DNA from: Actinomadura craniellae
Lineage (GTDB): Bacteria > Actinomycetota > Actinomycetes > Streptosporangiales > Streptosporangiaceae
NCBI RefSeq assembly: GCF_003289645.1
Contig: NZ_QLYX01000003.1
Coordinates: forward strand, 62,001-126,000
Length of the DNA: 64,000 bases
Direction: 5' to 3'
Shown here: one piece after another, positions 8,125 to 16,386 of the stretch
Layout: each line of letters begins with the position of its first letter
Numbering within the stretch: the stretch's first letter is position 1
Translations under genes and position numbers: made by a program
The notes under the pieces: model-generated
The model's database searches: none
Seen by the model: only the letters and a program-made list of their open reading frames with translations
What the model was told of the DNA's origin: nothing

Positions 8125-9204
8125 TCAGGGCTGGCCCGGGTCCGGCTGCTCCTTCTCGCCGTGCTGGCGGCGGAACCGGGAGGTGCGGGTGGCCGCGACG
8201 TGGTCGCGGATCCGGTCCACGATCGCCCCCGCCGCCAGCCGCTGGGCGAGCACGCAGGCCGAGGTGATCCCCCGGGCGCCCGCGGCGCCGTGCGCGATGA
8301 CCACCGTGCCGTTCAGCCCCAGCAGCACCCCGCCGCCGTAGGTCTCCGAGTCGAGCCGGTCACGCAACTCGCGCAACTGCCGGCGCTGCAACGCGGCGCC
8401 CAGCCGGGCGGTCCGCGCGGAGGACAGCGAGGCGCGCAGCTCGCCGAACGCCATGCGGACCGCGCCCTCCATGGTCTTCAGGGCGACGTTGCCGGTGAAC
8501 CCGTCGGTGACGATCACGTCGGCCACCCCGCTCAGCAACTGGTCGCCCTCCACGTTGCCGACGAACTCGATGCCGGGCTGCCCGGAGCTCAGCAGCTCGT
8601 ACGCCTTCCGGGTGACCTTGTCGCCCTTGCCCGGCTCGGAGCCGATGTTGAGCAGGCCCACCCGGGGCCGCTGCAACCCCGTCGTGATCTCCGCGTACGC
8701 GGTGCCCAGCGCGGCGAACTGCACCAGCGTTTCGGGCCGCACGTCGGACGTCGCCCCCGCGTCCAGCAGCACCGTGGGCCGCGGCCGGGTGGGCAGCGCC
8801 ACCGCGATCGCCGGGCGCATCACCCCCTGCTGGCCCTTCAGCCGCAGCCGGGAGGTGGCCACCACCCCGGCGGTGCCGCCCGCCGAGACCAGCGCGGACG
8901 CCCGGCCCTGCCGGATCAGGTGGCAGGCGATCGCGACCGAGGAGCGCGGCTTGCGCCAGCTCGCCAGCGCCCCCTCGCCCATCCCCAGCGCCTCGTCGGC
9001 ATGCACGATCGGGATCTCCCCGGCCACGCCGTGCAGGTCGAGTTGCTGCCGGATCCGGGGGGCCTGCCCGACCAGGACCAGCCGCGCCCCGTGCTCCCGA
9101 ACGGCCGCCACCGCCCCGGCGACGACCTCCTCGGGGGCGTTGTCGCCCCCCATCGTGTCGACGGCCACCGGTGGTGGCGCGCGCCGCGCGTCGGTGCCGG
9201 GCAT
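8125..9204 (-). CDS. plsX: Phosphate acyltransferase PlsX
   Basis: The 359-residue protein matches PlsX: VAVDTMGGDNAPEEVV at the N-terminus, VSAGGTAGVVATSRL in the middle, VGLLNIGSEPGKGD and VTDGFTGNVALKTMEG. PlsX converts acyl-ACP and phosphate to acyl-phosphate, the donor for PlsY in phosphatidic-acid synthesis, acting at the cytoplasmic membrane face. ATG at 9204 has GGAG upstream and gives the usual family start. Here it does not sit next to rpmF, rnc or fab genes but follows a lipoprotein gene, so it could be a non-canonical or additional copy. Confidence 0.9.
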   Translation of the reverse strand: MPGTDARRAPPPVAVDTMGGDNAPEEVVAGAVAAVREHGARLVLVGQAPRIRQQLDLHGVAGEIPIVHADEALGMGEGALASWRKPRSSVAIACHLIRQGRASALVSAGGTAGVVATSRLRLKGQQGVMRPAIAVALPTRPRPTVLLDAGATSDVRPETLVQFAALGTAYAEITTGLQRPRVGLLNIGSEPGKGDKVTRKAYELLSSGQPGIEFVGNVEGDQLLSGVADVIVTDGFTGNVALKTMEGAVRMAFGELRASLSSARTARLGAALQRRQLRELRDRLDSETYGGGVLLGLNGTVVIAHGAAGARGITSACVLAQRLAAGAIVDRIRDHVAATRTSRFRRQHGEKEQPDPGQP

Positions 9205-9386
9205 GCGGACTCCAGGGACGGACCGCCGGACGGCGGCAAGGGACGAACGCCGGAGCGGCCGGCGAGCAGAGCCGACCCGGACACCTGCGGGTTCGGGGGA
9301 TGGAATGAGTTTACGTCCGGTCTGGAACCTGCCGGAACGCGCCTCGACCGTCACCTGCGATCTTCGGTTTCCGGGTGAGCGCGAGA

Positions 9387-9752
9387 TCACCCGGGGCAGG
9401 CGGCGCCCAGGCAGGTGGTGCGCAGCACCTCGCGGCCGCCGACCGTGACGACGTACCGCTCCCGCGGGCGGGCGGTGTCGGCGCCGGTGACCGTGCCGAC
9501 GACCGCCACCGGCCGGCCCGCGGCGGTGCGGCCGGTGCAGCCCACCCGCAGCGCCACCGTGCCGGACGGGGACAGCGCGCAGTCCAGCCGCCCGGCCACC
9601 GGGTGCCCCCGTGCGTCCAGCTCCGCCGTGGCCCCGCTCGCGACCGCGTTCAGGTAGGCGTTCTCGGAGATCCGCTCCAGCACCCGGCAGCCCGGCACGG
9701 TCACCAGCACCACGAGCGCCAGGGCGGCCGCACGCACGGCGCGGGCGGTCAC
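9387..9752 (-). CDS. Small secreted lipoprotein
   Basis: The 121-residue protein has a classic lipoprotein signal: MTARAVRAAALALVVLVTV followed by the lipobox P-G-C at about residue 22. The mature part is a small domain with paired cysteines (LDCALSPSG..ALRVGC, LRTTCLGAAC), which may form disulfides. Its start overlaps the end of the upstream hydrolase gene by 4 bases, so the two are translationally coupled. No function can be assigned; it should be anchored on the outer face of the membrane. Confidence 0.75.
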   Translation of the reverse strand: MTARAVRAAALALVVLVTVPGCRVLERISENAYLNAVASGATAELDARGHPVAGRLDCALSPSGTVALRVGCTGRTAAGRPVAVVGTVTGADTARPRERYVVTVGGREVLRTTCLGAACPG

Positions 9753-10606
9753 CGGGCGTCCCGGAAGGCCCGGGAGACGGCGGCGGCGACCTCCTCGGGC
9801 CGGTCCAACTGGACCATGTGCAGGGCGTCCGGCAGCCGGACCTGGCGGCCGTACGGGCTCATCGCGGCCAGGACGCCGTGACCCTCGTCCCAGGTGCGGG
9901 CGCGGTCGGGGTCGCCCAGGTCACCGAGCGCGGTCAGCACCTCCAGCGGGATCGGCGGGAAGGGGCGGCGGTGCCGCAACGCCACCAGGTCGGCGGCCAT
10001 CTCGCGGTACGCGGTGTTCTCGGCCAGCACCGTGCCGAGGACGGTGCCCCGCCCGTACACCGCCCGGACCACCTCGGCCGGCGCGCACTCGCCGCGCCGG
10101 CTCACCCGCCGCAGGATCTGCCGGCGCAGCCAGGGGCCGACCACCCGGGCCGCCCGGGTCGCGTCGAGCGCCTCCCCGGCCAGCCGGGTCAGCGGGGCCA
10201 CCGCGGCCGCCACCCGCATCGCCGACCAGGGGGCCGGGGCGTAGCTCGGATCGACCAGGACCAGGCCGCCGACCAGTTCCGGGTGCACCCGGGCCAGCGC
10301 CTCGGCGTGGAACCCGGCCACCGAATGGGCCACCAGGACGGGCGGCCGGGTGCCGCCCATCCGGCGGAGCAGCCCGGCCAGCAACCGCACCTCCCGCCGC
10401 AGGCTGGGCGCCCGCCGCCCGGCCGGGCTCAGCCCCAGCCCTGGCCGGTCGAAGGCGACGACCCGGTAGTCGTCGCCCAGCAGGTCGACGGTGGGCCGCC
10501 AGTCGAACCAGGCCCCGCCCAGCCCGGTGCTCAGCAGCAGCGCCGGCCGGTCGGACCGCCCGGTCTCCACTACGTGCACCCGCTCGCCGGCGACCTCTGT
10601 GTTCAT
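9749..10606 (-). CDS. Alpha/beta hydrolase
   Basis: This 285-residue alpha/beta-hydrolase-fold protein has the oxyanion region STGLGGAWFDWRP, the DRPGLGLS segment, a nucleophile elbow AHSVAGFHAEAL (Ser in S-V-A-G), a likely acid Asp in LTALGDLGDPDR and a terminal His in PDALHMVQLDRPEEV. Esterase, epoxide-hydrolase or haloperoxidase-like activity is possible, and the substrate is unknown. It is the first gene of a coupled pair with a lipoprotein gene. Its start codon context ATGAACACAGAG is repeated twice just upstream in the 5' region (see findings), so the translation start is slightly ambiguous. Confidence 0.8.
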   Translation of the reverse strand: MNTEVAGERVHVVETGRSDRPALLLSTGLGGAWFDWRPTVDLLGDDYRVVAFDRPGLGLSPAGRRAPSLRREVRLLAGLLRRMGGTRPPVLVAHSVAGFHAEALARVHPELVGGLVLVDPSYAPAPWSAMRVAAAVAPLTRLAGEALDATRAARVVGPWLRRQILRRVSRRGECAPAEVVRAVYGRGTVLGTVLAENTAYREMAADLVALRHRRPFPPIPLEVLTALGDLGDPDRARTWDEGHGVLAAMSPYGRQVRLPDALHMVQLDRPEEVAAAVSRAFRDAR

Positions 10607-10830
10607 CGGGCTTGCTCTGTGTTCATGGCTCGCTCTGTGTTCATGGCTCGCTTCGCTCGCGGCGGTCGGGCGCTTGACGCGCCGTCTTCCCTCGTCACGT
10701 TCAAGATCGCTCGTTCCTCACGATCTTGAACCCTCCTCAGTCCAGACGGCGCGCGCCCGACCGCGTTCATCGGGCTCGCTCCGCTCGCGGGGGGCGACCG
10801 CGTTCGTCGGGCTCGCTCCGCGCGCGGGGG
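10607..10830. repeat. Short repeat cluster between hydrolase and DUF998 genes
   Basis: Read on the minus strand, the element GCGAGCC(CG)ATGAAC or close variants occurs about five times between 10604 and 10830, with GCGGAGCGAGCCCGA-GAACGCGG copied twice at the far end. The copies surround a nested palindrome. The repeat extends into the last about 20 codons of the DUF998 gene, giving that protein an Arg/Pro-rich tail, and into the start of the hydrolase gene. Confidence 0.7.
10662..10764. repeat. Nested long palindrome (cruciform or terminator-like)
   Basis: Three nested inverted repeats share one centre. GCGGTCGGGCGC (10662-10673) pairs with 10753-10764, CGCGCCGTCT (10678-10687) pairs with 10744-10753, and GTTCAAGATCG (10699-10709) pairs perfectly with CGATCTTGAAC (10721-10731) around an 11-base loop. 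The element could end DUF998 transcription before the hydrolase gene or be a dispersed genomic palindrome; no T-run follows on either strand. Confidence 0.75.
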
Positions 10831-11507
10831 CCGGGTGTACTCTCCGGATGGCCCGGTCGGGGGCGGTCCGTCCAGAGGGCGTGGGCAACGAGGAGGAGGG
10901 CGGCGCACAGGATGGCGATCTGGATGCGCTGGGTCAGGCCCAGCGGGCCGCCCGTGACCATGAGGACGACCGTGACGAGGCCGAACCCGGCCTCGGCGGC
11001 GGCCAGCGGGAGGCCCCAGCGGGCCAGGGGCGGCCACCGGCCGGTCCGCCGGGCGGCGATCGCCAGGGTCGCCAGGGCCAGCGTCCCGAAACAGACGACC
11101 GTGCTGCTGGTGACCGCGTGGAACTGGTGGGAGAACGACACCGCGCCGGCCCGCTCGTGCAGGGCGCAGGTGGTGTCGAGGCTCGGCGCGCAGTCGAGCG
11201 GGAAGACGGCGTCGCCGATCGCGCCCACCCCGAACAGCCCGAACAGGGTCCACCCGACGGCCGCCCATCCGCGGGGACGGGTCCGCAGCACCAGCCCGGC
11301 TACCATGATCACCAGAACCCCTGTGACGAAGTCGCCCCCGCCGTACACCAGGTGGTACGGCTGGTCGCGCGCCGACAGTTCGCTGACATAGCCGTTGACC
11401 GAGCTGAGGTCGGGGCTGAGGAAGTGCTCCAGCAGGAACGAGGAGTAGCAGACCCCGGCGAGTGCGGCCGGCAGCGCGGCCCGGCGTCCAGGCGTCACCG
11501 ACCCCAC
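10767..11507 (-). CDS. DUF998 family membrane protein
   Basis: The 246-residue protein has about six hydrophobic segments, beginning with ALPAALAGVCYSSFLLEHFL, and the DUF998 pattern SPDLSSVNGYVSELSA, GAIGDAVFPLDC and HQFHAVTSSTVV. DUF998 proteins are six-helix integral membrane proteins of unknown function. GTG at 11507 is preceded by GGGGAGGGG. The last about 30 residues are a low-complexity Arg/Pro-rich tail encoded by the repeat cluster at 10767-10830, so the original stop may have been lost. A second DUF998 protein is encoded at 29693-30304. Confidence 0.75.
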   Translation of the reverse strand: MGSVTPGRRAALPAALAGVCYSSFLLEHFLSPDLSSVNGYVSELSARDQPYHLVYGGGDFVTGVLVIMVAGLVLRTRPRGWAAVGWTLFGLFGVGAIGDAVFPLDCAPSLDTTCALHERAGAVSFSHQFHAVTSSTVVCFGTLALATLAIAARRTGRWPPLARWGLPLAAAEAGFGLVTVVLMVTGGPLGLTQRIQIAILCAALLLVAHALWTDRPRPGHPESTPGPRARSEPDERGRPPRAERAR

Positions 11508-11819
11508 GCACCCCTCCCCGTCATGTCCCCGTCATGTCCGACGTCCGCCCAGCATAGGGAGCATGGCGGACAGGAAAGGCCGCTGATCGTGATCCATGCC
11601 CGGAAACCGGAATCCGGGCGAACCTTTTGCGCATGTGCTGTCGTTGTACAGATGGCCCCACCGGTGCCCGGTGCCCCGGACCGGGCCGCGGGGGCGCTGA
11701 CCAGGTGACTCCGCGCGGCGTGCGTCCTTGGGTACTGGGCAACGGTACAAGGGTTACAACACGTTTTGCCCCGGCCCGACGGAGTGGCGGGGCCTGGCCG
11801 TGAGGAGGTGTGTCCCCGT

Positions 11820-11890
11820 GCCGCCTCGACGGTGTTGAGGCGGCGTGTCCTGGGCGCCGTGCGGTCCCGCCGTACCCGCGAACACGCGGG
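11820..11890 (+). promoter_or_regulatory. Structured leader upstream of the KamA-family gene
   Basis: Two perfect hairpins lie in the 432-base gap before the radical SAM gene: GCCGCCTC (11820-11827) with GAGGCGGC (11837-11844), and CCCGCG (11875-11880) with CGCGGG (11885-11890). They lie 50-120 bases before the GTG start, inside a probable 5' untranslated region. They could be attenuator or riboregulatory structures, or just GC-rich pairing. I recognise no known riboswitch. Confidence 0.35.
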
Positions 11891-11939
11891 GCATCGCGGC
11901 GCCTCTGATGGAGCCCGCACACCAAGGAGTCATCCCAAC

Positions 11940-13304
11940 GTGACATTGGTCAACGACGCGGTCGCACCGACCGCGCCCACCGCCGGTCGCAAGTTCCGCG
12001 CCCTCACCGTGAAGCACCTGGACGAGCTCACCGCCCGGGCGGGTCTCTCGGCCGAGCAGCGGCTGGCCACCAGAGCCGTAGCCGCGGTCCTGCCGTTCCG
12101 GACCAACGCCTATGTCGTGGACGAACTGATCGACTGGTCCGCCGCTCCCGACGACCCCATCTACCGGCTGGTCTTCCCGCAGGAGGACATGCTCCCCGCC
12201 CAGGACGTGGCGCGCATCGCCGACCTGTTGCGCCGCGACGCCCCCAAGGCGGAGATCGACGCCGCGGCCCGGGCCGTGCGGATGCGGCTGAACCCGCATC
12301 CGGCCGGCCAGCTCCAGCTCAACGTGCCGGACTCGATGCCCGGCGTGCAGCACAAGTACGAAGAGACCGTGCTGTTCTTCCCCAAACAGGGGCAGACCTG
12401 CCACACCTACTGCACGTACTGCTTCCGCTGGGCGCAGTTCGTCGGCGAGCCCGACCTGAAGATGGCCGGAGACGACATCGACCGGCTCCGCGACTACCTG
12501 ATCGCCCATCCGAAGGTCACCAGCGTCCTGTTCACCGGGGGCGACCCGATGATCATGGGTGAGTCGGTGCTGCGGCGTTACATCGAGCCGCTGCTGGACC
12601 TCGAACAGATCGAGTCGATCCGGATCGGCACCAAGTCGCTGGGCTACTGGCCGCAGAAGTTCGTGACCGACCCGGACGCCGACGACATGCTCCGGCTGTT
12701 CGAACGCGTCGTCGCGGCGGGCAAGAACCTGGCCTTCATGGCGCACTTCACCCACCCCCGCGAGCTGGAGCCCGCGATGGTGCGGGAGGCGGTCCGCCGG
12801 ATCCGGAACACCGGAGCGGTGATCAGGACCCAGGCCCCGCTGATCCGCTCGATCAACGACCGGCCCGAGGACTGGTCGGCGATGTGGCGCACGCAGACCC
12901 GGCTGGGCATGATCCCGTACTACATGTTCGTGGAACGGGACACCGGGCCGCGCGACTACTTCGCGGTCCCGCTGGGCCAGGCGTACGAGATCTTCCGGGA
13001 GGCCTACCAGGGCATCTCGGGGCTGGCCCGGACGGTCCGCGGGCCGTCCATGTCGGCCACGCCCGGCAAGGTCTGCGTGGACGGCGTGGTGGAGCTCTTC
13101 GGCCAGAAGGTCTTCGCCCTCAAGTTCATCCAGTGCCGCGACCCGGACCTGGTGAACCGGCCGTTCTACGCCGAGTACGACCCGTCGGCGATCTGGCTGG
13201 ACGACCTCAAGCCGGCCTTCGCGGACGCCTTCCCGTTCGAGCACCTGACGCTCGGCGGCTCGGCGGCGCATGACCTCGCGGCGAGCGGCCCGTCCCTCCC
13301 GTGA
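11940..13304 (+). CDS. KamA family radical SAM protein (lysine 2,3-aminomutase-like)
   Basis: The 454-residue protein has the radical SAM cluster motif C154-x3-C158-x2-C161 (CHTYCTYC) that binds the 4Fe-4S cluster and SAM, a glycine-rich FTGGDPM segment, and a PGKVCVDG segment whose Lys377 matches the PLP lysine of lysine 2,3-aminomutase. KamA enzymes move an amino group from alpha to beta (lysine or glutamate) by radical chemistry. GTG at 11940 has AAGGAG 10 bases upstream. No beta-lysine acetyltransferase or peptide-synthetase gene is adjacent, so the substrate and pathway are open. Confidence 0.85.
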   Translation: MTLVNDAVAPTAPTAGRKFRALTVKHLDELTARAGLSAEQRLATRAVAAVLPFRTNAYVVDELIDWSAAPDDPIYRLVFPQEDMLPAQDVARIADLLRRDAPKAEIDAAARAVRMRLNPHPAGQLQLNVPDSMPGVQHKYEETVLFFPKQGQTCHTYCTYCFRWAQFVGEPDLKMAGDDIDRLRDYLIAHPKVTSVLFTGGDPMIMGESVLRRYIEPLLDLEQIESIRIGTKSLGYWPQKFVTDPDADDMLRLFERVVAAGKNLAFMAHFTHPRELEPAMVREAVRRIRNTGAVIRTQAPLIRSINDRPEDWSAMWRTQTRLGMIPYYMFVERDTGPRDYFAVPLGQAYEIFREAYQGISGLARTVRGPSMSATPGKVCVDGVVELFGQKVFALKFIQCRDPDLVNRPFYAEYDPSAIWLDDLKPAFADAFPFEHLTLGGSAAHDLAASGPSLP

Positions 13305-13308
13305 CGGC

Positions 13309-13344
13309 GGCGGACGCCCCGGCGCACGCGCCGGGGCGTCCGCC
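13309..13344 (+). terminator. Strong hairpin after the KamA-family gene
   Basis: Perfect 17-bp arms (13309-13325 and 13328-13344, GGCGGACGCCCCGGCGC and its complement) are separated by 2 bases, starting right after the stop codon. No T-run is present, as is common for high-GC actinomycete terminators. Confidence 0.7.
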
Positions 13345-13380
13345 CACGCCGGCCGCCGGCGGCCGGAACCCGGCGCCCGC

Positions 13381-13568
13381 GCCCCGAGGCGACGCCGTCT
13401 CCGGGCGGATCGGCCGTGTCCTGGGGTGACGCCGTCTCCGGGTGGATCGGCGCGTGCCCCGAGGCGGTGCCGGCCGCCGGATCGGTGCGCGGCCCGGGCG
13501 ACGCCGGCTGCCGGATCGGTGTGCGGCCCGAGGCGGTGCCGGCTGCCGGATCGGTGTGCGGCCCGGGG
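13381..13568. repeat. Degenerate tandem repeat of about 34-37 bp, five copies
   Basis: Units of the form GCCC-GAGGCG-TGCCG-CTGCCGGATCGG are repeated about five times (ends near 13412, 13450, 13485, 13519 and 13553) plus a partial copy reaching 13568. The array fills the space between the KamA terminator and the stop codon of the PEBP gene. The two leftmost units differ most from the rest. Confidence 0.7.
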
Positions 13569-13569
13569 C

Positions 13570-14091
13570 TCAGTGCCCGTAGACGGGGGTGATGACCGCC
13601 CGGGCCAGGGTGTGCGCGGTGACGTTGAAGCCGACCACCGCCGGGCTGGTGTCCGCGTCGACCCCGAGTTCCGGGACGTCCAGGGCGTGCACCGCGAACA
13701 CGTAACGGTGCGGGGTGCCGGGCGGCGGGGCGGCCCCGCCGTACGCCTTGTTCCCGTAGTCGTTGCGGGCGTGCGTGCCGACCGCGGCGTCCGCGGCGCC
13801 GGCCCCGGTGGGCAGCGAGGTGACGTCCGCCGGGACGTCGAACAGCACCCAGTGCCAGAATCCGCTGCCGGTGGGGGCGTCGGGGTCGAAGCAGGTCACC
13901 GCGAAGCTCTGCGTCCCGGCCGGGAAGCCCGACCAGCTCAGCTGCGGGGAGTGGTTGCCGCCGGTGAAGCCCCAGTCGTCGAACACCTGGGCGTCGGCGA
14001 GCATGGCCCCGTCGGCCACGTCGTCGCTGGTGACGGTGAACGAGGGGACCTCGGGCAGATGGTCGTAGGGGAGCGGAGCCTGGCCGGCCAT
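13570..14091 (-). CDS. YbhB/YbcL family Raf-kinase-inhibitor-like (PEBP) protein
   Basis: The 173-residue protein carries PEBP hallmarks: [46 protein letters not shown] and [22 protein letters not shown]. The DPDAP and GxHRY-like segments form the anion-binding pocket of the family. Bacterial PEBPs are small, probably cytoplasmic proteins of unclear physiological role. ATG at 14091 has GGAGG upstream. It stands alone, and its 3' end directly abuts the tandem repeat array. Confidence 0.9.
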   Translation of the reverse strand: MAGQAPLPYDHLPEVPSFTVTSDDVADGAMLADAQVFDDWGFTGGNHSPQLSWSGFPAGTQSFAVTCFDPDAPTGSGFWHWVLFDVPADVTSLPTGAGAADAAVGTHARNDYGNKAYGGAAPPPGTPHRYVFAVHALDVPELGVDADTSPAVVGFNVTAHTLARAVITPVYGH

Positions 14092-14158
14092 GCGCTACCT
14101 CCAGGGGTGAGGATTACGGACTCCCCATACCTATCAGCAGCCGTGGATCTTCAGGGCG

Positions 14159-15010
14159 CTACTTGCTCGTCGCCTCGGTGTAGGCGGCGATCACTTCGGC
14201 CGGGTCGCCGTCCATCCGGATCTGCCCGTCGTCCAGCCAGATCACCCGGTTGCAGGTCTCCTCGATCACGTCGAGGTTGTGCGCGACCAGGAAGACCGCG
14301 CCCGCGTCCCGCCGCAGCTCCTCGATCTTGGCCTTGCTGCGCCGCTTGAACTTGGCGTCGCCGGTGGCCAGGGCCTCGTCGATCAGCAGCACGTCGTGGG
14401 TGCGCGCCGCGGCGATGGCGAACCGCAGCCGGGCGCCCATGCCGGAGGAGTAGGTGCTCATCGGGTACTGGATGAAGCCCGGCTTGAGGTCGGCGAACTC
14501 GACGATCTCGTCGTACTTCTCCCGGGTCTGCTGCGGGGTCAGGCCCATCGCCAGGCAGCCCAGGACGATGTTGCGCTCGCCGGACAGGTCGCGCATCAGC
14601 GCGGCGCTGACCCCCAGCAGGGACGGCTGGCCGTCGGTGTAGACCCCGCCCCCGGCCGGCGGGAGCAGCCCGGCGATGGCCTTGAGCAGGGTGGACTTGC
14701 CCGAGCCGTTGGTGCCGATGAGGCCGATCGCGTCGCCGCGGTAGGCCACGAAGGACACCCCGCGCACCGCGTGGATCTCGTTCATCTGCGGCCGGTTCTG
14801 CCGGCGCACCACCCGCATCAGCGCGGTCGCCGCCGAGCCCTTCTCGCCGCCCGCCCCGTACACCCGGTAGACGATGTGCAGGCCGTCGACCACGACGATC
14901 GGCTCCCGGGTGGGGTCGATGACCACCGCGGGCTGCTCGATGTCCTGCCGCTGCTTGCCCTTGCCGGTCTTGGCCACGGGCTTGCCGGTCTTTTCCTTGA
15001 CGTTAGCCAC
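14159..15010 (-). CDS. Polysaccharide/teichoic-acid type ABC exporter ATP-binding subunit
   Basis: The 283-residue protein is a TagH/Wzt-like nucleotide-binding subunit: Walker A GTNGSGKST, signature STYSSGMGARLRF, Walker B DVLLIDEALATGD and the H-loop LVAHNLD. The lengthened region before Walker A (VVVDGLHIVYRVYGAGGEKGS) is typical of ATPases exporting lipid-linked polysaccharide or teichoic acid. It lacks the C-terminal carbohydrate-binding domain of Wzt. GTG at 15010 with AGAGG upstream is preferred; it overlaps the stop of the permease gene, so the two subunits are coupled. An upstream GTG at 15031 is the alternative. Confidence 0.88.
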   Translation of the reverse strand: MANVKEKTGKPVAKTGKGKQRQDIEQPAVVIDPTREPIVVVDGLHIVYRVYGAGGEKGSAATALMRVVRRQNRPQMNEIHAVRGVSFVAYRGDAIGLIGTNGSGKSTLLKAIAGLLPPAGGGVYTDGQPSLLGVSAALMRDLSGERNIVLGCLAMGLTPQQTREKYDEIVEFADLKPGFIQYPMSTYSSGMGARLRFAIAAARTHDVLLIDEALATGDAKFKRRSKAKIEELRRDAGAVFLVAHNLDVIEETCNRVIWLDDGQIRMDGDPAEVIAAYTEATSK

Positions 15011-15902
15011 GTCCGTACCTCTCTTCGGCACGGTAGAAGTACCAGAACCCGCCAGCGAAGGCGACTACCGCCCAGGCGATGGCGTACCACCACAGATGAC
15101 CGGTACCCCAGTTCAGGGTCACGAGATCATCGCGATACGAGTCGATCACGGAGGTCCGGACCAGTTCGACGTACACCGAGCCGGGGTTGGCGGCCAGCAG
15201 GTCGATGACCCAGGGGTGGTCCTTGAACTTGTGCGCCATGGCCGGGATCGCGAAGATCACGCCGGAGGCGTACAGCCAGGTCCGCATGATGAACGGCAGC
15301 AACTGCTGGACGTCGCGGATGAAGGCGCCCATCCGGGCGATGATCAGGCTGACCCCGATGTTGAACACCAGTTGCAGCGCCAGCGCGGGGACGAGGAGGA
15401 TCCAGTGCCAGGTGATCGGCTCGCCGAAGGCGAGGACGATCCCCGCAAGCACGAGCATCGCGACCATCAGGTGCTGCAGTTCGACGATCACGAAGGCGAA
15501 GGGCAGCGTGGCGCGGGGGAAGTGCAGCGCCCGGATCAGCGACAGGTTGTTGCCGACCGACCGGGCGCCCGCGGTGAGGGAACGCTGGCAGAACGAGAAG
15601 ACGAACACCCCGGTCACCAGGAACGGCACGAAGTTCGTGACGCCGTGGTCGGTGCCCAGCAGCACCCCGAAGATCAGGAAGTAGACCCCGGCGTTCAGCA
15701 GCGGGGTGAGCACCTGCCAGAGCTGGCCCAGCCGTGAGGAGGTGTACATCGCCATGCTCTTGGACGACGCGAACTGCCATATGAAAGTGCGTCTTTGCCA
15801 GAGATCGGCGATGTACTTGCGCAACGGCGGGCGGGCTGCGCTCTTGGTCAGCCCGTGCCGCGCGGCGAACTCGGCCAGGGAGTCGCTGGTGGTGGCGTTC
15901 AT
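15003..15902 (-). CDS. ABC-2 type exporter permease (TagG/Wzm-like)
   Basis: The 299-residue membrane protein shows a cytoplasmic N-terminus followed by about six transmembrane segments, including AGVYFLIFGVLL, LMVAMLVLAGIVLAF, LLVPALALQLVFNIGVSLI and WWYAIAWAVVAFAGGFWYF. The pattern, and the coupled ATPase gene downstream, identify an O-antigen/teichoic-acid class exporter that moves a lipid-linked cell-wall glycopolymer outwards. No biosynthesis genes lie next to it. The 247 bases upstream (15903-16149) before the divergent DUF6158 gene contain no other gene. Confidence 0.88.
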   Translation of the reverse strand: MNATTSDSLAEFAARHGLTKSAARPPLRKYIADLWQRRTFIWQFASSKSMAMYTSSRLGQLWQVLTPLLNAGVYFLIFGVLLGTDHGVTNFVPFLVTGVFVFSFCQRSLTAGARSVGNNLSLIRALHFPRATLPFAFVIVELQHLMVAMLVLAGIVLAFGEPITWHWILLVPALALQLVFNIGVSLIIARMGAFIRDVQQLLPFIMRTWLYASGVIFAIPAMAHKFKDHPWVIDLLAANPGSVYVELVRTSVIDSYRDDLVTLNWGTGHLWWYAIAWAVVAFAGGFWYFYRAEERYGRG

Positions 15903-16149
15903 TGAAGGGGGCTCCGCGATCGTTCGACCGGCTCGCCACCCGGGGCACCGGGCTTTTCCGGGTGACTCATGCCGCGAAGCCTATTGCAGACGGGGTGGTG
16001 TGCGTGACGTTCGCCCTCAGTGTCCGCCCATTTGTGATCTTTTGTAGGACATGTCCGCACAGGGCTGGTTTGTGGGTGATGTTTGCGCCCGGTCCGCCGG
16101 GTAGGTGCATCTGCGCCGATTCGATGTGAAGGCGGATGCGGAGGGGAAG

Positions 16150-16374
16150 ATGGCACACGGACTGGACCCCGGCCTGCTCAGCGACGACGACCTGCTGCGC
16201 GAACTCGGTCACCTGTACGCGACCCGGCTCGACGCCCTGCGGCACGCCGCCGACCAGGCCATGGAGGAACACACCCGACGCACCGCCGACCTGGAGGCCG
16301 AGTATCTCCGCCGCCGTCCGGAACGGGAGATAGATCCCGAACGGCTGCGGGAGGGTGCCCGCGCCAGGATCTGA
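16150..16374 (+). CDS. DUF6158 family protein
   Basis: This 74-residue acidic protein (LSDDDLLRELGHLYATRLDALRHA, then TRRTADLEAEYLRRRPEREIDPERLR) matches a small actinobacterial family known as DUF6158, predicted to be two helices. ATG at 16150 has GAGGGG just before it. The DUF2795 protein gene begins 12 bases downstream and is probably in the same operon. The function is unknown. Confidence 0.75.
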   Translation: MAHGLDPGLLSDDDLLRELGHLYATRLDALRHAADQAMEEHTRRTADLEAEYLRRRPEREIDPERLREGARARI

Positions 16375-16386
16375 GGAGGGGATCGG

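Noticed and set aside
10603-11511. A 302-codon open frame overlapping the DUF998 gene in another frame
   Set aside because: The competing frame (10767-11507) has six membrane helices and DUF998 motifs; this one is Arg/Pro-rich without domain similarity.
11754-13271. A 505-codon open frame on the minus strand opposite the KamA-family gene
   Set aside because: Long open frames are common in high-GC DNA. This one is Val/Arg/Asp/His-rich with no domain, while the plus strand has CxxxCxxC and PLP-lysine motifs and a ribosome-binding site.
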